Below are positions 1-10,889 of a DNA stretch of 44,851 bases, in pieces. Within the stretch, counting starts at the first letter, position 1. The number at the start of each line of letters is the position of its first letter. Source of the stretch: Micromonospora orduensis (GTDB lineage Bacteria > Actinomycetota > Actinomycetes > Mycobacteriales > Micromonosporaceae); contig NZ_VDFY01000182.1 of NCBI RefSeq assembly GCF_006228125.1, forward strand, positions 1 to 44,851, written 5' to 3'. The notes beneath the pieces were generated by a model. That model did not search any database and was not told where the DNA came from. It saw only the letters and a program-made list of their open reading frames with translations. Both the position numbers and the translations under genes were made by a program.

Positions 1-41
1 GGCTCCGGTCTCGTGGGCTCGGAGATGTGTATAGGAGACAG
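1..41. other. Sequencing adapter left on contig end (Nextera read-2 / transposon mosaic end)
   Basis: Positions 8-41 match the 34-nt Illumina Nextera read-2 adapter from memory, with one difference at position 34 (G where the adapter has A). Positions 23-41 are the 19-bp Tn5 mosaic end. Bases 1-7 may be index or noise. This is not genomic sequence. The GTG at position 13, which could be taken as a start codon for the gene that follows, lies inside the adapter and is not real. Confidence 0.95.
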
Positions 42-93
42 CGCCGGACCCCAGCCGGGCTGGGGCACGCCGCAGCCCGGCTGGGGTCCGGCG
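42..93. repeat. 21-bp perfect inverted repeat next to the adapter
   Basis: Bases 42-62 are the exact reverse complement of 73-93, separated by 10 nt. The repeat begins at the first base after the adapter. It lies in sequence coding for Gln-Pro-Gly-Trp-Gly repeats, whose codons are nearly palindromic, so it may be genuine. It could also be a fold-back artefact of library preparation. Either way it may explain why the contig stops here. Confidence 0.8.
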
Positions 94-714
94 CCCGGCG
101 GCGGCGCGACACCGCCCGGTGCGGGCGCGACACCGACCGGATGGGGCGTGGCCGCCGCGCCCGGCTCGGGCCAGCCGTACGCGGTGTCCGGTGCGCCGTC
201 CCCGCCACCCGGCTGGGGGCAGCCGCCGTCCGGGTACGGGCCCCCGCCGGGGTGGGTCCAGCCGGGGCAGGCCCCCGGCTGGAGCACTCCGGTGCCGCCT
301 CCGACCGACGAGCAGCGTCGCCCACCGAAGCGGGTCGAGGCGGTGCCCGGCACGCCGTACGGCGTCGTGTACCTGGACGTGGCCCCGGTCACCTCGGGTC
401 TGGCCGTCGGCGCGCTGGTGGCCGGGATCGCGTCGGTCCTGGTCTCGTTGCTGGTGATCTGCTTCGGGGTGGCCTTCGCGAACGAGGGTGGGGTCTGGGC
501 GTCCGGGGCCTTCGCGGTGCTGGGTGTGCTGACCGGGGTGGCCGCGATCGTGGCCGGCCTGCTCGGTCGGCGGCAGATCCGCCGGCCGACGGGTCCGTCC
601 GCGGTCCGGTTCACCGGCGGAGGGCTGGCGGTGGCAGGCATCAGCTGCGGGGGTGCGGGAGCGTTGCTGAGCCTGTTGGCGCTCGGCCTGTCCCTGCTGA
701 TCTCCCTGACGTGA
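43..714 (+). CDS. DUF4190-like membrane protein, 5'-truncated
   Basis: This open frame is cut by the contig edge and joined to adapter, so the true start is missing. About 224 residues are visible. The first half is a Pro/Gly/Trp-rich cytoplasmic-type tail with repeated PGWG units. It is followed by three hydrophobic segments, at about 390-480, 500-565 and 625-710. A low-complexity Pro/Gly N-terminus followed by DUF4190-type membrane helices is common in actinobacteria, where the function is unknown. It is co-directional with the str operon but 523 nt upstream, and the str promoter lies in between, so it is probably a separate unit. The domain call is by pattern only. Confidence 0.7.
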   Translation, partial: AGPQPGWGTPQPGWGPAPGGGATPPGAGATPTGWGVAAAPGSGQPYAVSGAPSPPPGWGQPPSGYGPPPGWVQPGQAPGWSTPVPPPTDEQRRPPKRVEAVPGTPYGVVYLDVAPVTSGLAVGALVAGIASVLVSLLVICFGVAFANEGGVWASGAFAVLGVLTGVAAIVAGLLGRRQIRRPTGPSAVRFTGGGLAVAGISCGGAGALLSLLALGLSLLISLT

Positions 715-909
715 GGCCGGTCACCCGCCGGGTGGCCGGGTGGCGTGGTCGCCGCGGGTGCCCGGTCGGATCGGCGGTGCCCGCTGCGGGGGCGACGGGT
801 GGTCCGGTGGGGAAGCCGGTACACTTGTATCCGTAGGTGCCCATCGCGGGCGACGGGGCAGAGCGAGATCCGACTGGCGGGCGTGAGACGGCCGCCGGGC
901 CAATCCGTT

Positions 910-938
910 TTGACCTGGCCGGCTGTGGTAGGTACTCT
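910..938 (+). promoter_or_regulatory. str operon promoter
   Basis: TTGACC at 910-915 and TACTCT at 933-938 are separated by exactly 17 nt. This is close to the actinobacterial principal sigma factor consensus (TTGAC, then TANNNT). Transcription would start near 945, giving a leader of about 293 nt before rpsL. No better pair was seen in the 715-1237 gap; a TACACT at 820-825 lacks a matching -35. Confidence 0.75.
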
Positions 939-944
939 TTCCTC

Positions 945-1237
945 TTGTGCCCGGGCCTGCCCGGGCAACTCGTGCGTGCGCTGGTTCCGGTGAGCCGGGC
1001 AGCGGGCACGACAAGCCAAAGACCCGGTGCGGGGCGACCCGCGTGCCGGTGACAGAACCCGGTAGGTCCGCGAAAGCGTCCGCACCGGGACCGTGAGTTG
1101 GGCGACACGCCCGACCGCGGGTGCCGGGACCTCCGCGAGGTGGCCCTGGCCGGAATGTAGGAGAGCCGGTCATCAGGCCGGCTAACGAGCAGACGGCGCG
1201 GCCGCGACTGTGCGGCCGAAGGGAGCGGAGAAACCCG
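945..1237 (+). promoter_or_regulatory. Long structured leader of the str operon
   Basis: This leader is untranslated as far as I can see. It contains the 19-mer CGACACGCCCGACCGCGGG at 1103-1121, which recurs exactly in the rpsJ leader at 5917-5935. GGGCG (1100-1104) and CGCCC (1108-1112) form a 5-bp stem around a 3-nt loop. CTCCGC at 1131-1136 can pair with GCGGAG at 1225-1230, which overlaps the rpsL ribosome binding site, but six pairs could be chance at this GC content. A role in ribosomal-protein feedback is inference. The rest of the 715-1237 gap holds only the promoter. Confidence 0.5.
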
Positions 1238-1612
1238 GTGCCCACCATTCAGCAGTTGGTCCGAAAGGGCCGTCAGGCCAAGACGACCAAGACCAAGACT
1301 CCTGCGCTGAAGGGGTCTCCCCAGCGGCGCGGCGTGTGCACCCGCGTGTACACCACGACCCCGAAGAAGCCGAACTCGGCGCTGCGCAAGGTCGCTCGTG
1401 TCAAGCTCAGCAGCCAGATCGAGGTGACCGCCTACATCCCGGGCGTCGGCCACAACCTCCAGGAGCACTCGATCGTGCTCGTGCGTGGCGGCCGTGTGAA
1501 GGACCTCCCCGGCGTGCGTTACAAGATCGTCCGCGGCTCGCTGGACACCCAGGGTGTCCGCAACCGCAAGCAGGCGCGCAGCCGTTACGGCGCGAAGAAG
1601 GAGAAGAGCTGA
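1238..1612 (+). CDS. rpsL: 30S ribosomal protein S12
   Basis: The protein has 124 residues, the usual S12 length, and sits in the decoding centre of the small subunit. The GTG at 1238 is preceded by GGAG at 1227-1230 (7-nt spacer) and gives the canonical start MPTIQQLVRKG. The frame is open further upstream, but that part does not look like S12. The PKKPNSALRK motif has Lys43 and Lys44, and RVKDLPGVRY has Lys88, so the positions where streptomycin-resistance mutations are known carry wild-type residues. It is the first gene of the str operon and is followed after 1 nt by rpsG. Confidence 0.98.
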   Translation: MPTIQQLVRKGRQAKTTKTKTPALKGSPQRRGVCTRVYTTTPKKPNSALRKVARVKLSSQIEVTAYIPGVGHNLQEHSIVLVRGGRVKDLPGVRYKIVRGSLDTQGVRNRKQARSRYGAKKEKS

Positions 1613-1613
1613 C

Positions 1614-2084
1614 ATGCCGCGTAAGGGACCCGCTCCGCGGCGGCCGCTGGTCGCTGACCCGGTGTACAACTCGCCGCTGGTCACCCAGTTGGTGAACAAG
1701 ATCCTGCTCCGCGGCAAGCGTCAGCTCGCCGAGTCCATCGTGTACGCGGCCCTCGAGGGCTGCCGCGAGAAGTCCGGCACCGACCCGGTCGTCACCCTCA
1801 AGCGGGCGATGGACAACGTCAAGCCGACCCTCGAGGTGCGCAGCCGTCGTGTCGGTGGCGCCACCTACCAGGTTCCGGTTGAGGTGCGCCCCGCCCGGGC
1901 GACCACGCTGGGCCTGCGCTGGCTGGTCACCTACTCCCGCGCCCGCCGCGAGAAGACCATGGTCGAGCGGCTCATGAACGAGCTGCTGGACGCGAGCAAC
2001 GGCCTTGGTGCCGCCGTCAAGCGGCGCGAGGACACGCACAAGATGGCCGAGTCCAACAAGGCCTTCGCGCACTACCGCTGGTAA
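1614..2084 (+). CDS. rpsG: 30S ribosomal protein S7
   Basis: This 156-residue protein, the standard length, starts at the ATG one base after the rpsL stop, so the two genes are translationally coupled. S7 starts assembly of the 30S head by binding the 3' domain of 16S rRNA and contacts E-site tRNA. The sequence has the family start (MPRKGPAPRR) and the typical C-terminal end with AHYRW. In other bacteria S7 is the translational repressor of the str operon; whether it acts on the leader here is not visible. Confidence 0.98.
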   Translation: MPRKGPAPRRPLVADPVYNSPLVTQLVNKILLRGKRQLAESIVYAALEGCREKSGTDPVVTLKRAMDNVKPTLEVRSRRVGGATYQVPVEVRPARATTLGLRWLVTYSRARREKTMVERLMNELLDASNGLGAAVKRREDTHKMAESNKAFAHYRW

Positions 2085-2090
2085 CACCCT

Positions 2091-2118
2091 GGTTCCGGCG
2101 CTCTCGGGCGCCGGAACC
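2091..2118 (+). terminator. 11-bp hairpin between rpsG and fusA
   Basis: GGTTCCGGCGC at 2091-2101 pairs perfectly with 2108-2118 around a 6-nt loop. No T-run follows. It lies 7 nt after the rpsG stop and 40 nt before fusA, so it may work as a partial attenuator, a processing site or a stabilising 3' end rather than a full terminator. Confidence 0.5.
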
Positions 2119-2158
2119 GCCACCAGTTGAGTCGAGACGACGATAAGTAGGGATTGAA

Positions 2159-4255
<2,097 letters not shown>

Positions 4256-4280
4256 CGTCGCTGAGCAGGTGATTCGTGGT

Positions 4281-4312
4281 TGGTCGCGGGAGGGTTTTCC
4301 CGCCCGCGGCCA
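4281..4312 (+). terminator. Hairpin in the fusA-tuf gap
   Basis: Bases 4281-4294 pair with 4299-4312 around a TTTT loop, giving 14 positions with one G-U pair and one mismatch. A second short hairpin (TCCGGCC, 5-nt loop, GGCCGGA) lies near 4376-4395. The 214-nt gap before tuf is long for an operon and could hold a tuf-specific promoter, but I found no convincing -35/-10 pair in it. Confidence 0.45.
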
Positions 4313-4469
4313 CCGCGATCGGATCGCGTGAGACCGGGCCTGTAGGCTTCATCGCCGCAGAACCCACAAAAGCTCTCCGGCCGTTCAGGCCGGAAAGGCT
4401 GTCGACAGAGTCCTAAGCGCCGACCGGCGCGCCGGGCGTACGAACCAAGAAGTCCACAGGAGGACACCA

Positions 4470-5663
4470 GTGGCGAAGGCTAAGTTCGAGCGGACTAAGC
4501 CGCACGTCAACATCGGCACCATTGGTCACATCGACCACGGTAAGACGACGCTGACGGCGGCCATCACCAAGGTCCTGCACGACCAGTACCCGGACCTGAA
4601 CCCGTACACGCCGTTCGACGAGATCGACAAGGCGCCGGAGGAGAAGGCCCGCGGCATCACGATCTCGATCGCGCACGTCGAGTACCAGACCGAGGCGCGG
4701 CACTACGCGCACGTCGACTGCCCCGGCCACGCGGACTACATCAAGAACATGATCACCGGTGCCGCGCAGATGGACGGCGCGATCCTGGTGGTCGCGGCGA
4801 CCGACGGTCCGATGCCGCAGACCCGCGAGCACGTGCTGCTGGCCCGCCAGGTTGGCGTGCCGTACATCGTCGTGGCGCTCAACAAGAGCGACATGGTCGA
4901 CGACGAGGAGCTCCTGGAGCTCGTCGAGCTCGAGGTGCGCGAGCTGCTCTCCTCGCAGGAGTACCCGGGTGACGACCTGCCGGTCGTTCGGGTTTCGGCG
5001 CTGAAGGCCCTCGAGGGTGACCCCGAGTGGACCGGCAAGCTGCTGGACCTGATGACCGCTGTCGACACCGCGATCCCGCAGCCGGAGCGCGAGACCGAGA
5101 AGCCGTTCCTCATGCCGATCGAGGACGTCTTCACGATCACCGGTCGTGGCACCGTCGTCACCGGTCGCGCCGAGCGCGGCATCCTCAAGCCGAACGAGGA
5201 GGTGGAGATCGTCGGTATCCGCGAGAAGTCGCAGAAGACGGTCTGCACCGGTATCGAGATGTTCCGCAAGCTGCTCGACGAGGCCCGCGCGGGCGAGAAC
5301 GTCGGTCTGCTGCTGCGTGGCATCAAGCGCGAGGACGTCGAGCGCGGCATGGTGGTCGTCAAGCCGGGCACCACGACCCCGCACACGGAGTTCGAGGCGA
5401 CGGTCTACATCCTCTCCAAGGAGGAGGGCGGCCGGCACACCCCGTTCTTCCAGAACTACCGTCCGCAGTTCTACTTCCGGACCACGGACGTCACCGGTGT
5501 CGTCACCCTCCCCGAGGGCACCGAGATGGTCATGCCGGGCGACAACACCACCATGTCGGTGAAGCTGATCCAGCCCATCGCCATGGAGGAGAACCTCAAG
5601 TTCGCGATCCGCGAGGGTGGCCGCACCGTCGGCGCCGGGTTCGTCACCAAGATCGTCAAGTGA
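4470..5663 (+). CDS. tuf: Elongation factor Tu
   Basis: EF-Tu delivers aminoacyl-tRNA to the ribosomal A site as a GTP complex. This is a 397-residue, full-length protein. It has GHIDHGKT at residues 19-26, DCPGH at 83-87 and NKSD at 138-141, followed by the two beta-barrel domains, and ends in VTKIVK. The GTG start has the strong ribosome binding site AGGAGG nearby, within AGGAGGACACC. It is the last gene of the str operon. The S10 operon promoter starts just 16 nt after its stop, so read-through from tuf into S10 is possible. Confidence 0.98.
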   Translation: MAKAKFERTKPHVNIGTIGHIDHGKTTLTAAITKVLHDQYPDLNPYTPFDEIDKAPEEKARGITISIAHVEYQTEARHYAHVDCPGHADYIKNMITGAAQMDGAILVVAATDGPMPQTREHVLLARQVGVPYIVVALNKSDMVDDEELLELVELEVRELLSSQEYPGDDLPVVRVSALKALEGDPEWTGKLLDLMTAVDTAIPQPERETEKPFLMPIEDVFTITGRGTVVTGRAERGILKPNEEVEIVGIREKSQKTVCTGIEMFRKLLDEARAGENVGLLLRGIKREDVERGMVVVKPGTTTPHTEFEATVYILSKEEGGRHTPFFQNYRPQFYFRTTDVTGVVTLPEGTEMVMPGDNTTMSVKLIQPIAMEENLKFAIREGGRTVGAGFVTKIVK

Positions 5664-5679
5664 GCTAGGTAACCCCGAT

Positions 5680-5708
5680 TAGACCCGCCGCCGGTCGTGC
5701 GGCATACT
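5680..5708 (+). promoter_or_regulatory. Probable S10 operon promoter
   Basis: TAGACC at 5680-5685 (four of six match TTGACA) and CATACT at 5703-5708 (five of six match TATAAT) are spaced 17 nt apart. The start point would be near 5715, about 300 nt before rpsJ. The arrangement mirrors the str operon, which also has a leader of about 290 nt. Confidence 0.5.
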
Positions 5709-5714
5709 AGTCAG

Positions 5715-6013
5715 GTTGCGTAACGACAGTTCGTCGCCTGTGTTCGGCTTTCGCTGAACCTCCGGGTGGCGGCACAGTCGAGCGTAGGGTGGTTGGCGGC
5801 CCAGTCGCCAACCACCCTCGCACGGCGTTCAGGTCGCGGTAATGCGATCGGCGCCTTGACCCACCGCGCGGTCAGGACCGCTCCGGAGTCCCGGGGCGGA
5901 GCCCGGCCCGAGGGCGCGACACGCCCGACCGCGGGGGTCGGCGAAGTGGGCCTGTGCCAGCCGGTACAGGCGCCCGCAACACAGCGGCATCGAGAGAAGG
6001 AACAGAAGCCACC
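5715..6013 (+). promoter_or_regulatory. Long structured leader of the S10 operon
   Basis: No gene is visible in the 350-nt gap after tuf. The 19-mer CGACACGCCCGACCGCGGG at 5917-5935 is identical to the one in the str leader. GGGCG (5912-5916) pairs with CGCCC (5922-5926). In the alternative fold CCGACC (5925-5930) pairs with GGTCGG (5936-5941), and the two stems overlap at two bases, so they compete. The stretch after it (GCGAAGTGGGCCTG) also resembles the str leader (GCGAGGTGGCCCTG). A ribosomal-protein or growth-rate control element is inferred. Confidence 0.5.
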
Positions 6014-6322
6014 ATGGCGGGACAGAAGATCCGCATCCGGCTCAAGGCCTATGACCACGAGGTCGTCGACTCCTCGGCTCGGAAGATCGTCGAGACGGTG
6101 ACGCGTACCGGGGCGCAGGTCGCGGGCCCGGTGCCGCTGCCCACGGAGATCAACCGTTTCTGCGTTATCCGCTCGCCGCACAAGTACAAGGACTCGCGCG
6201 AGCACTTCGAGATGCGCACGCACAAGCGGCTGATCGACATCATCGACCCGACCCCGAAGACGGTCGACTCGCTCATGCGCCTCGACCTGCCGGCTGGCGT
6301 CGACATCGAGATCAAGCTGTAG
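6014..6322 (+). CDS. rpsJ: 30S ribosomal protein S10
   Basis: This 102-residue protein has the standard S10 length and start ([19 protein letters not shown]). It belongs to the head of the 30S subunit and, as NusE, to the transcription antitermination complex with NusB and NusG. The ATG at 6014 is preceded by AGAAGGA at 5995-6001; the frame is open further upstream but that part is not S10-like. It is the first gene of the S10 operon. The conserved [26 protein letters not shown] region is intact. Confidence 0.98.
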
Positions 6323-6333
6323 GGACCGGACAA

Positions 6334-6999
6334 ATGGACAGGCAAGTCAAGGGGATCCTGGGCGCCAAGCTCGGCATGACCCAGGTCTGGGACAACAACA
6401 AGGTTGTTCCCGTGACCGTGGTCGAGGCCGGCCCGTGCGTCATCAGCCAGGTTCGTAGCGCCGAGAAGGACGGTTACTCCGCGGTCCAGCTGGCCTACGG
6501 CAACATCGACCCGCGCAAGGTCAAGAAGCCGATCAGCGGGCACTACGCGAAGGCGGACGTGGCGCCGCGCCGGCACATCGTCGAGCTGCGCACCACGGAC
6601 GCCGGTGAGTACTCGCTCGGCCAGGAGGTCACGGTCGAGGAGTTCCCGGCCGGCGTCACCATCGACGTCACCGGAAAGACCAAGGGCAAGGGCTACGCCG
6701 GCCCGATGAAGCGGCACGGCTTCCACGGTCTGGGCGCCGGTCACGGCGTCGAGCGCAAGCACCGTTCGCCCGGTTCCATCGGCGCCTGCGCCACCCCGGG
6801 TCGTGTCTTCAAGGGCACCCGGATGGCCGGCCGCATGGGTGGCGTGCGCTACACCGTGCAGAACCTCACCGTCCAGGCGGTCGACACCGAGAACAACCTC
6901 CTGCTCGTCCGTGGTGCCATTCCCGGCCCCAAGGGCGCGCTGGTTCTGGTCCGTACCGCGGCCAAGAGCAAGGTGAAGAAGGGCGGTGCGGCGAAGTGA
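6334..6999 (+). CDS. rplC: 50S ribosomal protein L3
   Basis: This is a 221-residue protein of the usual L3 length, which helps start 50S assembly and reaches towards the peptidyl transferase centre. It begins MDRQVKGILGAKLGMTQVWD, 11 nt after rpsJ. The central loop GFHGLGAGHGVERKHRSPGS, which projects into the rRNA core, is intact. The stop overlaps the GTG start of rplD (GTGA), so the two are translationally coupled. Confidence 0.98.
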   Translation: MDRQVKGILGAKLGMTQVWDNNKVVPVTVVEAGPCVISQVRSAEKDGYSAVQLAYGNIDPRKVKKPISGHYAKADVAPRRHIVELRTTDAGEYSLGQEVTVEEFPAGVTIDVTGKTKGKGYAGPMKRHGFHGLGAGHGVERKHRSPGSIGACATPGRVFKGTRMAGRMGGVRYTVQNLTVQAVDTENNLLLVRGAIPGPKGALVLVRTAAKSKVKKGGAAK

Positions 7000-7646
7000 C
7001 CACCGTTGACGTGCGCACCGTCGAAGGCACCACCAGCGGCTCGGTCGAGCTGCCGGCGGACATCTTCGACGTGCAGGCCAACGTCGCGCTGATGCACCAG
7101 GTCGTGGTGGCCCAGCTCGCGGCGGCCCGACAGGGCACGCACAAGGCCAAGACCCGCGCCGAGGTTTCCGGCGGCGGCAAGAAGCCGTACAAGCAGAAGG
7201 GCACCGGTCGCGCCCGGCAGGGCTCGATCCGCGCGCCGCAGTTCGCCGGCGGTGGCGTGGTGCACGGTCCCGTGCCGCGTGACTACAGCCAGCGGACCCC
7301 GAAGAAGATGAAGGCCGCCGCGCTGCGGGGTGCCCTCTCCGACCGGGCCCGCGCCGGGCAGGTGCACGTTGTCGAGGCGTTCGTCTCGGGCGAGAAGCCG
7401 TCGACCAAGGCGGCCCTGGCCACGCTGACCAAGCTCACCGAGGCCCGTCGGGTTCTCGTCGTGCTGAGCAGCACCGACGAGCTGAACTGGGTGTCGCTGC
7501 GCAACGAGCCGCGGGTGCACCTGATCGAGTCCGGCCAGCTGAACACGTACGACGTGCTGGTGGCCGACGACGTGGTCTTCACCAAGGACGCCCTGGACGA
7601 GTTCCTGGGCGTGCCCGCCGAGACCACCGAGGAGGGTGGCAAGTGA
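6996..7646 (+). CDS. rplD: 50S ribosomal protein L4
   Basis: The product has 216 residues. L4 lines the upper peptide exit tunnel with L22, and its loop is seen here in KGTGRARQGSIRAPQFAGGG. In Escherichia coli L4 also represses its own operon through the S10 leader; the long leader here lacks any similarity I can recognise to that one. Both ends overlap neighbours by four bases (GTGA with rplC and with rplW), typical of tight coupling. No macrolide-resistance-type change is obvious in the loop. Confidence 0.98.
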   Translation: MTTVDVRTVEGTTSGSVELPADIFDVQANVALMHQVVVAQLAAARQGTHKAKTRAEVSGGGKKPYKQKGTGRARQGSIRAPQFAGGGVVHGPVPRDYSQRTPKKMKAAALRGALSDRARAGQVHVVEAFVSGEKPSTKAALATLTKLTEARRVLVVLSSTDELNWVSLRNEPRVHLIESGQLNTYDVLVADDVVFTKDALDEFLGVPAETTEEGGK

Positions 7647-7945
7647 GCACGATCGCCGACCCGCGCGACATCATCGTGGCGCCGGTCGTCTCGGAGAAGA
7701 GCTACAGCGAGCTGAACCGGAACTGGTACACCTTCCTGGTGCACCCGGACGCGAACAAGACCGAGATCAAGATCGCTATCCAGCAGATCTTCAACGTCCG
7801 CGTCCTGACGGTCAACACGCTCAACCGCCAGGGAAAGCGCAAGCGCACCAAGACCGGCTTCGGTCAGCGCAAGGCGACCAAGCGGGCGATCGTGAAGCTG
7901 GCTGACGGTGACCGTATCGAGGCCTTCGGCGGCCCGGTCAGCTGA
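7643..7945 (+). CDS. rplW: 50S ribosomal protein L23
   Basis: This 100-residue protein starts at a GTG overlapping the rplD stop. L23 sits at the exit of the peptide tunnel and is the docking site for signal recognition particle and trigger factor. Typical motifs are present: DIIVAPVVSEKSY near the start, KIAIQQIFNVRVLTVNT in the middle, and a basic tail. It is followed after 12 nt by rplB. Confidence 0.97.
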   Translation: MSTIADPRDIIVAPVVSEKSYSELNRNWYTFLVHPDANKTEIKIAIQQIFNVRVLTVNTLNRQGKRKRTKTGFGQRKATKRAIVKLADGDRIEAFGGPVS

Positions 7946-7957
7946 GGGGTGTAGACA

Positions 7958-8797
<840 letters not shown>

Positions 8798-8809
8798 GGG
8801 AGTTAAGAC

Positions 8810-9091
8810 ATGCCTCGCAGCCTGAAGAAGGGCCCGTTCGTAGACGACCACCTGCTCAAGAAGGTGGAAGTGCAGAACGACAAGGGCTCGAAGAACGTGA
8901 TCAAGACCTGGTCGCGGCGCTCGACGATCATCCCGGAGATGCTCGGGCACACGATCGCGGTGCACGACGGACGCAAGCACGTCCCGGTGTTCGTGACCGA
9001 GGCGATGGTCGGGCACAAGCTCGGCGAGTTCGCGCTGACCCGCACGTTCAAGGGTCACGAGAAGGACGACCGGAAGAGCCGTCGGCGCTGA
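8810..9091 (+). CDS. rpsS: 30S ribosomal protein S19
   Basis: This is a 93-residue protein in the head of the 30S subunit that pairs with S13 near the A-site tRNA. It begins MPRSLKKGPFVDDHLLKKVE and contains the signature segment TIAVHDGRKHVPVFVTEAMVGHKLGEF. It starts 12 nt after rplB, behind GGGAG. Nothing unusual is visible. Confidence 0.98.
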   Translation: MPRSLKKGPFVDDHLLKKVEVQNDKGSKNVIKTWSRRSTIIPEMLGHTIAVHDGRKHVPVFVTEAMVGHKLGEFALTRTFKGHEKDDRKSRRR

Positions 9092-9132
9092 CGCCGCGGG
9101 CATACGGATAGAGGGAACAAGGGGTTACAGCG

Positions 9133-9591
9133 ATGCCAGGAAAGGGCGACGCTCCGGTGCTTCCGGGCGCGCGGGCGGTTGCGCGGCACGTGCGCATCTC
9201 GCCGATGAAGGCGCGCCGGGTGGTCAACCTCGTCCGCGGCCTGCCCGCGAAGGAGGCGCTCACGGTGCTGCAGTTCGCGCCGCAGGCTGCGAGCGAGCAG
9301 GTGTACAAGGTGCTCGCTAGCGCGATCGCCAACGCGGAGAACAACGAGCGGCTGGACCCCGACGCGCTGCTCGTCAGCGAGGCGTTCGTGGACGAGGGCC
9401 CGACGATGAAGCGGTTCCAGCCTCGGGCGCAGGGTCGGGCGTACCGGATCCGCAAGCGGACCTGTCACATCACCGTGGCGGTCGAGGCGGTCGCGCCGGC
9501 AGCGCCGAGGAAGGCCGCGGCGAAGAAGGCCGCCCCGGCCACGGAGGCCGCACCGGCCGAAGCGCAGAGCAAGACGGAGGGCGCCGAGTAA
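9133..9591 (+). CDS. rplV: 50S ribosomal protein L22 with C-terminal extension
   Basis: The protein has 152 residues. The first 120 or so form the normal L22 fold, including ISPMKARRVVNLVRG and the tunnel hairpin around KRFQPRAQGRAYRIRKRT. The last 30 or so residues are an Ala/Pro/Lys/Glu-rich low-complexity tail (KAAAKKAAPATEAAPAEAQ) absent from short L22 proteins. Such tails occur in other actinobacteria. The stop overlaps the rpsC start by one base (TAATG). Confidence 0.97.
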   Translation: MPGKGDAPVLPGARAVARHVRISPMKARRVVNLVRGLPAKEALTVLQFAPQAASEQVYKVLASAIANAENNERLDPDALLVSEAFVDEGPTMKRFQPRAQGRAYRIRKRTCHITVAVEAVAPAAPRKAAAKKAAPATEAAPAEAQSKTEGAE

Positions 9592-10460
9592 TGGGTCAGA
9601 AGGTTCACCCCACTGGGTTCCGGCTCGGCATCTCGACCGACTGGAAGTCCCGCTGGTTCGCGGACAAGCTCTACAAGGACTACATCGGCGAGGATGTCAA
9701 GATCCGCCGCATGATGTCCAAGGGCCTGGAGCGCGCCGGGATTTCCAAGGTCGACATCGAGCGCACCCGCGACCGGGTCCGGGTCGACATCCACACCGCC
9801 CGGCCGGGCATCGTCATCGGCCGTAAGGGTGCGGAGGCCGACCGGATCCGCGGCGAGCTGGAGAAGCTCACCGGCAAGCAGGTCCAGCTGAACATCATCG
9901 AGGTGAAGAACCCCGAGTCGGACGCCCAGCTCGTCGCGCAGGGCGTGGCCGAGCAGCTGTCCAGCCGGGTCAGCTTCCGTCGGGCGATGCGCAAGGCCAT
10001 GCAGTCGGCGATGAAGAACCCGGTCTGCAAGGGCATCCGGGTTCAGGTCTCGGGTCGCCTCGGCGGCGCCGAGATGAGCCGGACCGAGTTCTACCGCGAG
10101 GGCCGGGTTCCGCTGCACACGCTGCGGGCCAACATCGAGTACGGCTTCTTCGAGGCTCGTACCACGTTCGGCCGGATCGGTGTGAAGGTCTGGATCTACA
10201 AGGGCGACGCCGTCCCGGGCCGGGAGGCTCCGGCCGAGGCCGGTCCGTCCCGCCCGCGTCGTGGTGAGCGTGGCGACCGTCCCGAGCGTCCGCGCCGTGG
10301 CCGGTCGGGTTCGTCCGGCACGACGGCTGGCGGCACCGAGGCCGGCCGGGCTGCTGCGACCACCATCGCGCAGCAGGCCGAGACGCCGAGCGGCGAGCCG
10401 GTGGACAGCGCTGCTGTCGCCGCCGCGGCTGCTCCGGCAGAAACGCAGCAGGAGGGCTGA
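9591..10460 (+). CDS. rpsC: 30S ribosomal protein S3 with long C-terminal extension
   Basis: This 289-residue S3 starts at the ATG that shares a base with the rplV stop. The KH domain is recognisable around GIVIGRKGAEADRIRGEL. S3 forms part of the mRNA entry channel. After about residue 210 there is a disordered-looking tail. It is first Arg/Pro-rich (RPRRGERGDRPERPRRGR), then Ala/Thr-rich and slightly acidic. It is about 50-80 residues longer than compact S3 proteins. I infer that the tail is not needed for the core fold. Confidence 0.97.
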   Translation: MGQKVHPTGFRLGISTDWKSRWFADKLYKDYIGEDVKIRRMMSKGLERAGISKVDIERTRDRVRVDIHTARPGIVIGRKGAEADRIRGELEKLTGKQVQLNIIEVKNPESDAQLVAQGVAEQLSSRVSFRRAMRKAMQSAMKNPVCKGIRVQVSGRLGGAEMSRTEFYREGRVPLHTLRANIEYGFFEARTTFGRIGVKVWIYKGDAVPGREAPAEAGPSRPRRGERGDRPERPRRGRSGSSGTTAGGTEAGRAAATTIAQQAETPSGEPVDSAAVAAAAAPAETQQEG

Positions 10461-10463
10461 CAG

Positions 10464-10889
10464 ATGCTGATGCCGCGCAAGCCCCCGAAGGGCTTCCGCA
10501 AGCCGCACCACCCGGACCGCAGTGGCGCGTCCAAGGGTGGTAACCGGGTGGTGTTCGGCGAGTTCGGGATCCAGGCTCTCGAGCCGGCGTACGTGACCAA
10601 CCGCCAGATCGAGTCGGCGCGTATCGCGATGACCCGTCACATCAAGCGTGGCGGCAAGGTCTGGATCACGATCTTCCCGGACCAGGCCCTCACCAAGAAG
10701 CCTGCCGAGACCCGGATGGGTTCCGGTAAGGGTTCGCCGGAGTGGTGGGTCTCCAACGTCAAGCCGGGTCGGATTCTCTTCGAGATGTCCTTCCCCAACG
10801 AGCAGATCGCGCGAGAGGCCATGCGTCGCGCGATCCACAAGCTCCCGATGAAGTGCCGCATTGTTACGCGCGAAGTGGGTGAATCCTGA
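10464..10889 (+). CDS. rplP: 50S ribosomal protein L16
   Basis: This 141-residue protein binds near the A-site tRNA elbow in the 50S subunit. The start MLMPRKPP matches the family MLIPR pattern, so the ATG at 10464 is preferred over the in-frame ATG at 10470. Conserved stretches ALEPAYVTNRQIESARIAM and RMGSGKGSPEWWVSNVKPGR are intact. It begins 3 nt after rpsC, and its stop overlaps the rpmC ATG (TGATG). Confidence 0.97.
   Translation: MLMPRKPPKGFRKPHHPDRSGASKGGNRVVFGEFGIQALEPAYVTNRQIESARIAMTRHIKRGGKVWITIFPDQALTKKPAETRMGSGKGSPEWWVSNVKPGRILFEMSFPNEQIAREAMRRAIHKLPMKCRIVTREVGES

Noticed and set aside
13..42. GTG start at position 13 for the first protein
   Set aside because: It lies within the Nextera adapter and is not genomic.
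820..825. TACACT as a second str operon promoter
   Set aside because: No acceptable -35 lies 16-19 nt upstream, and a far better promoter is at 910-938.
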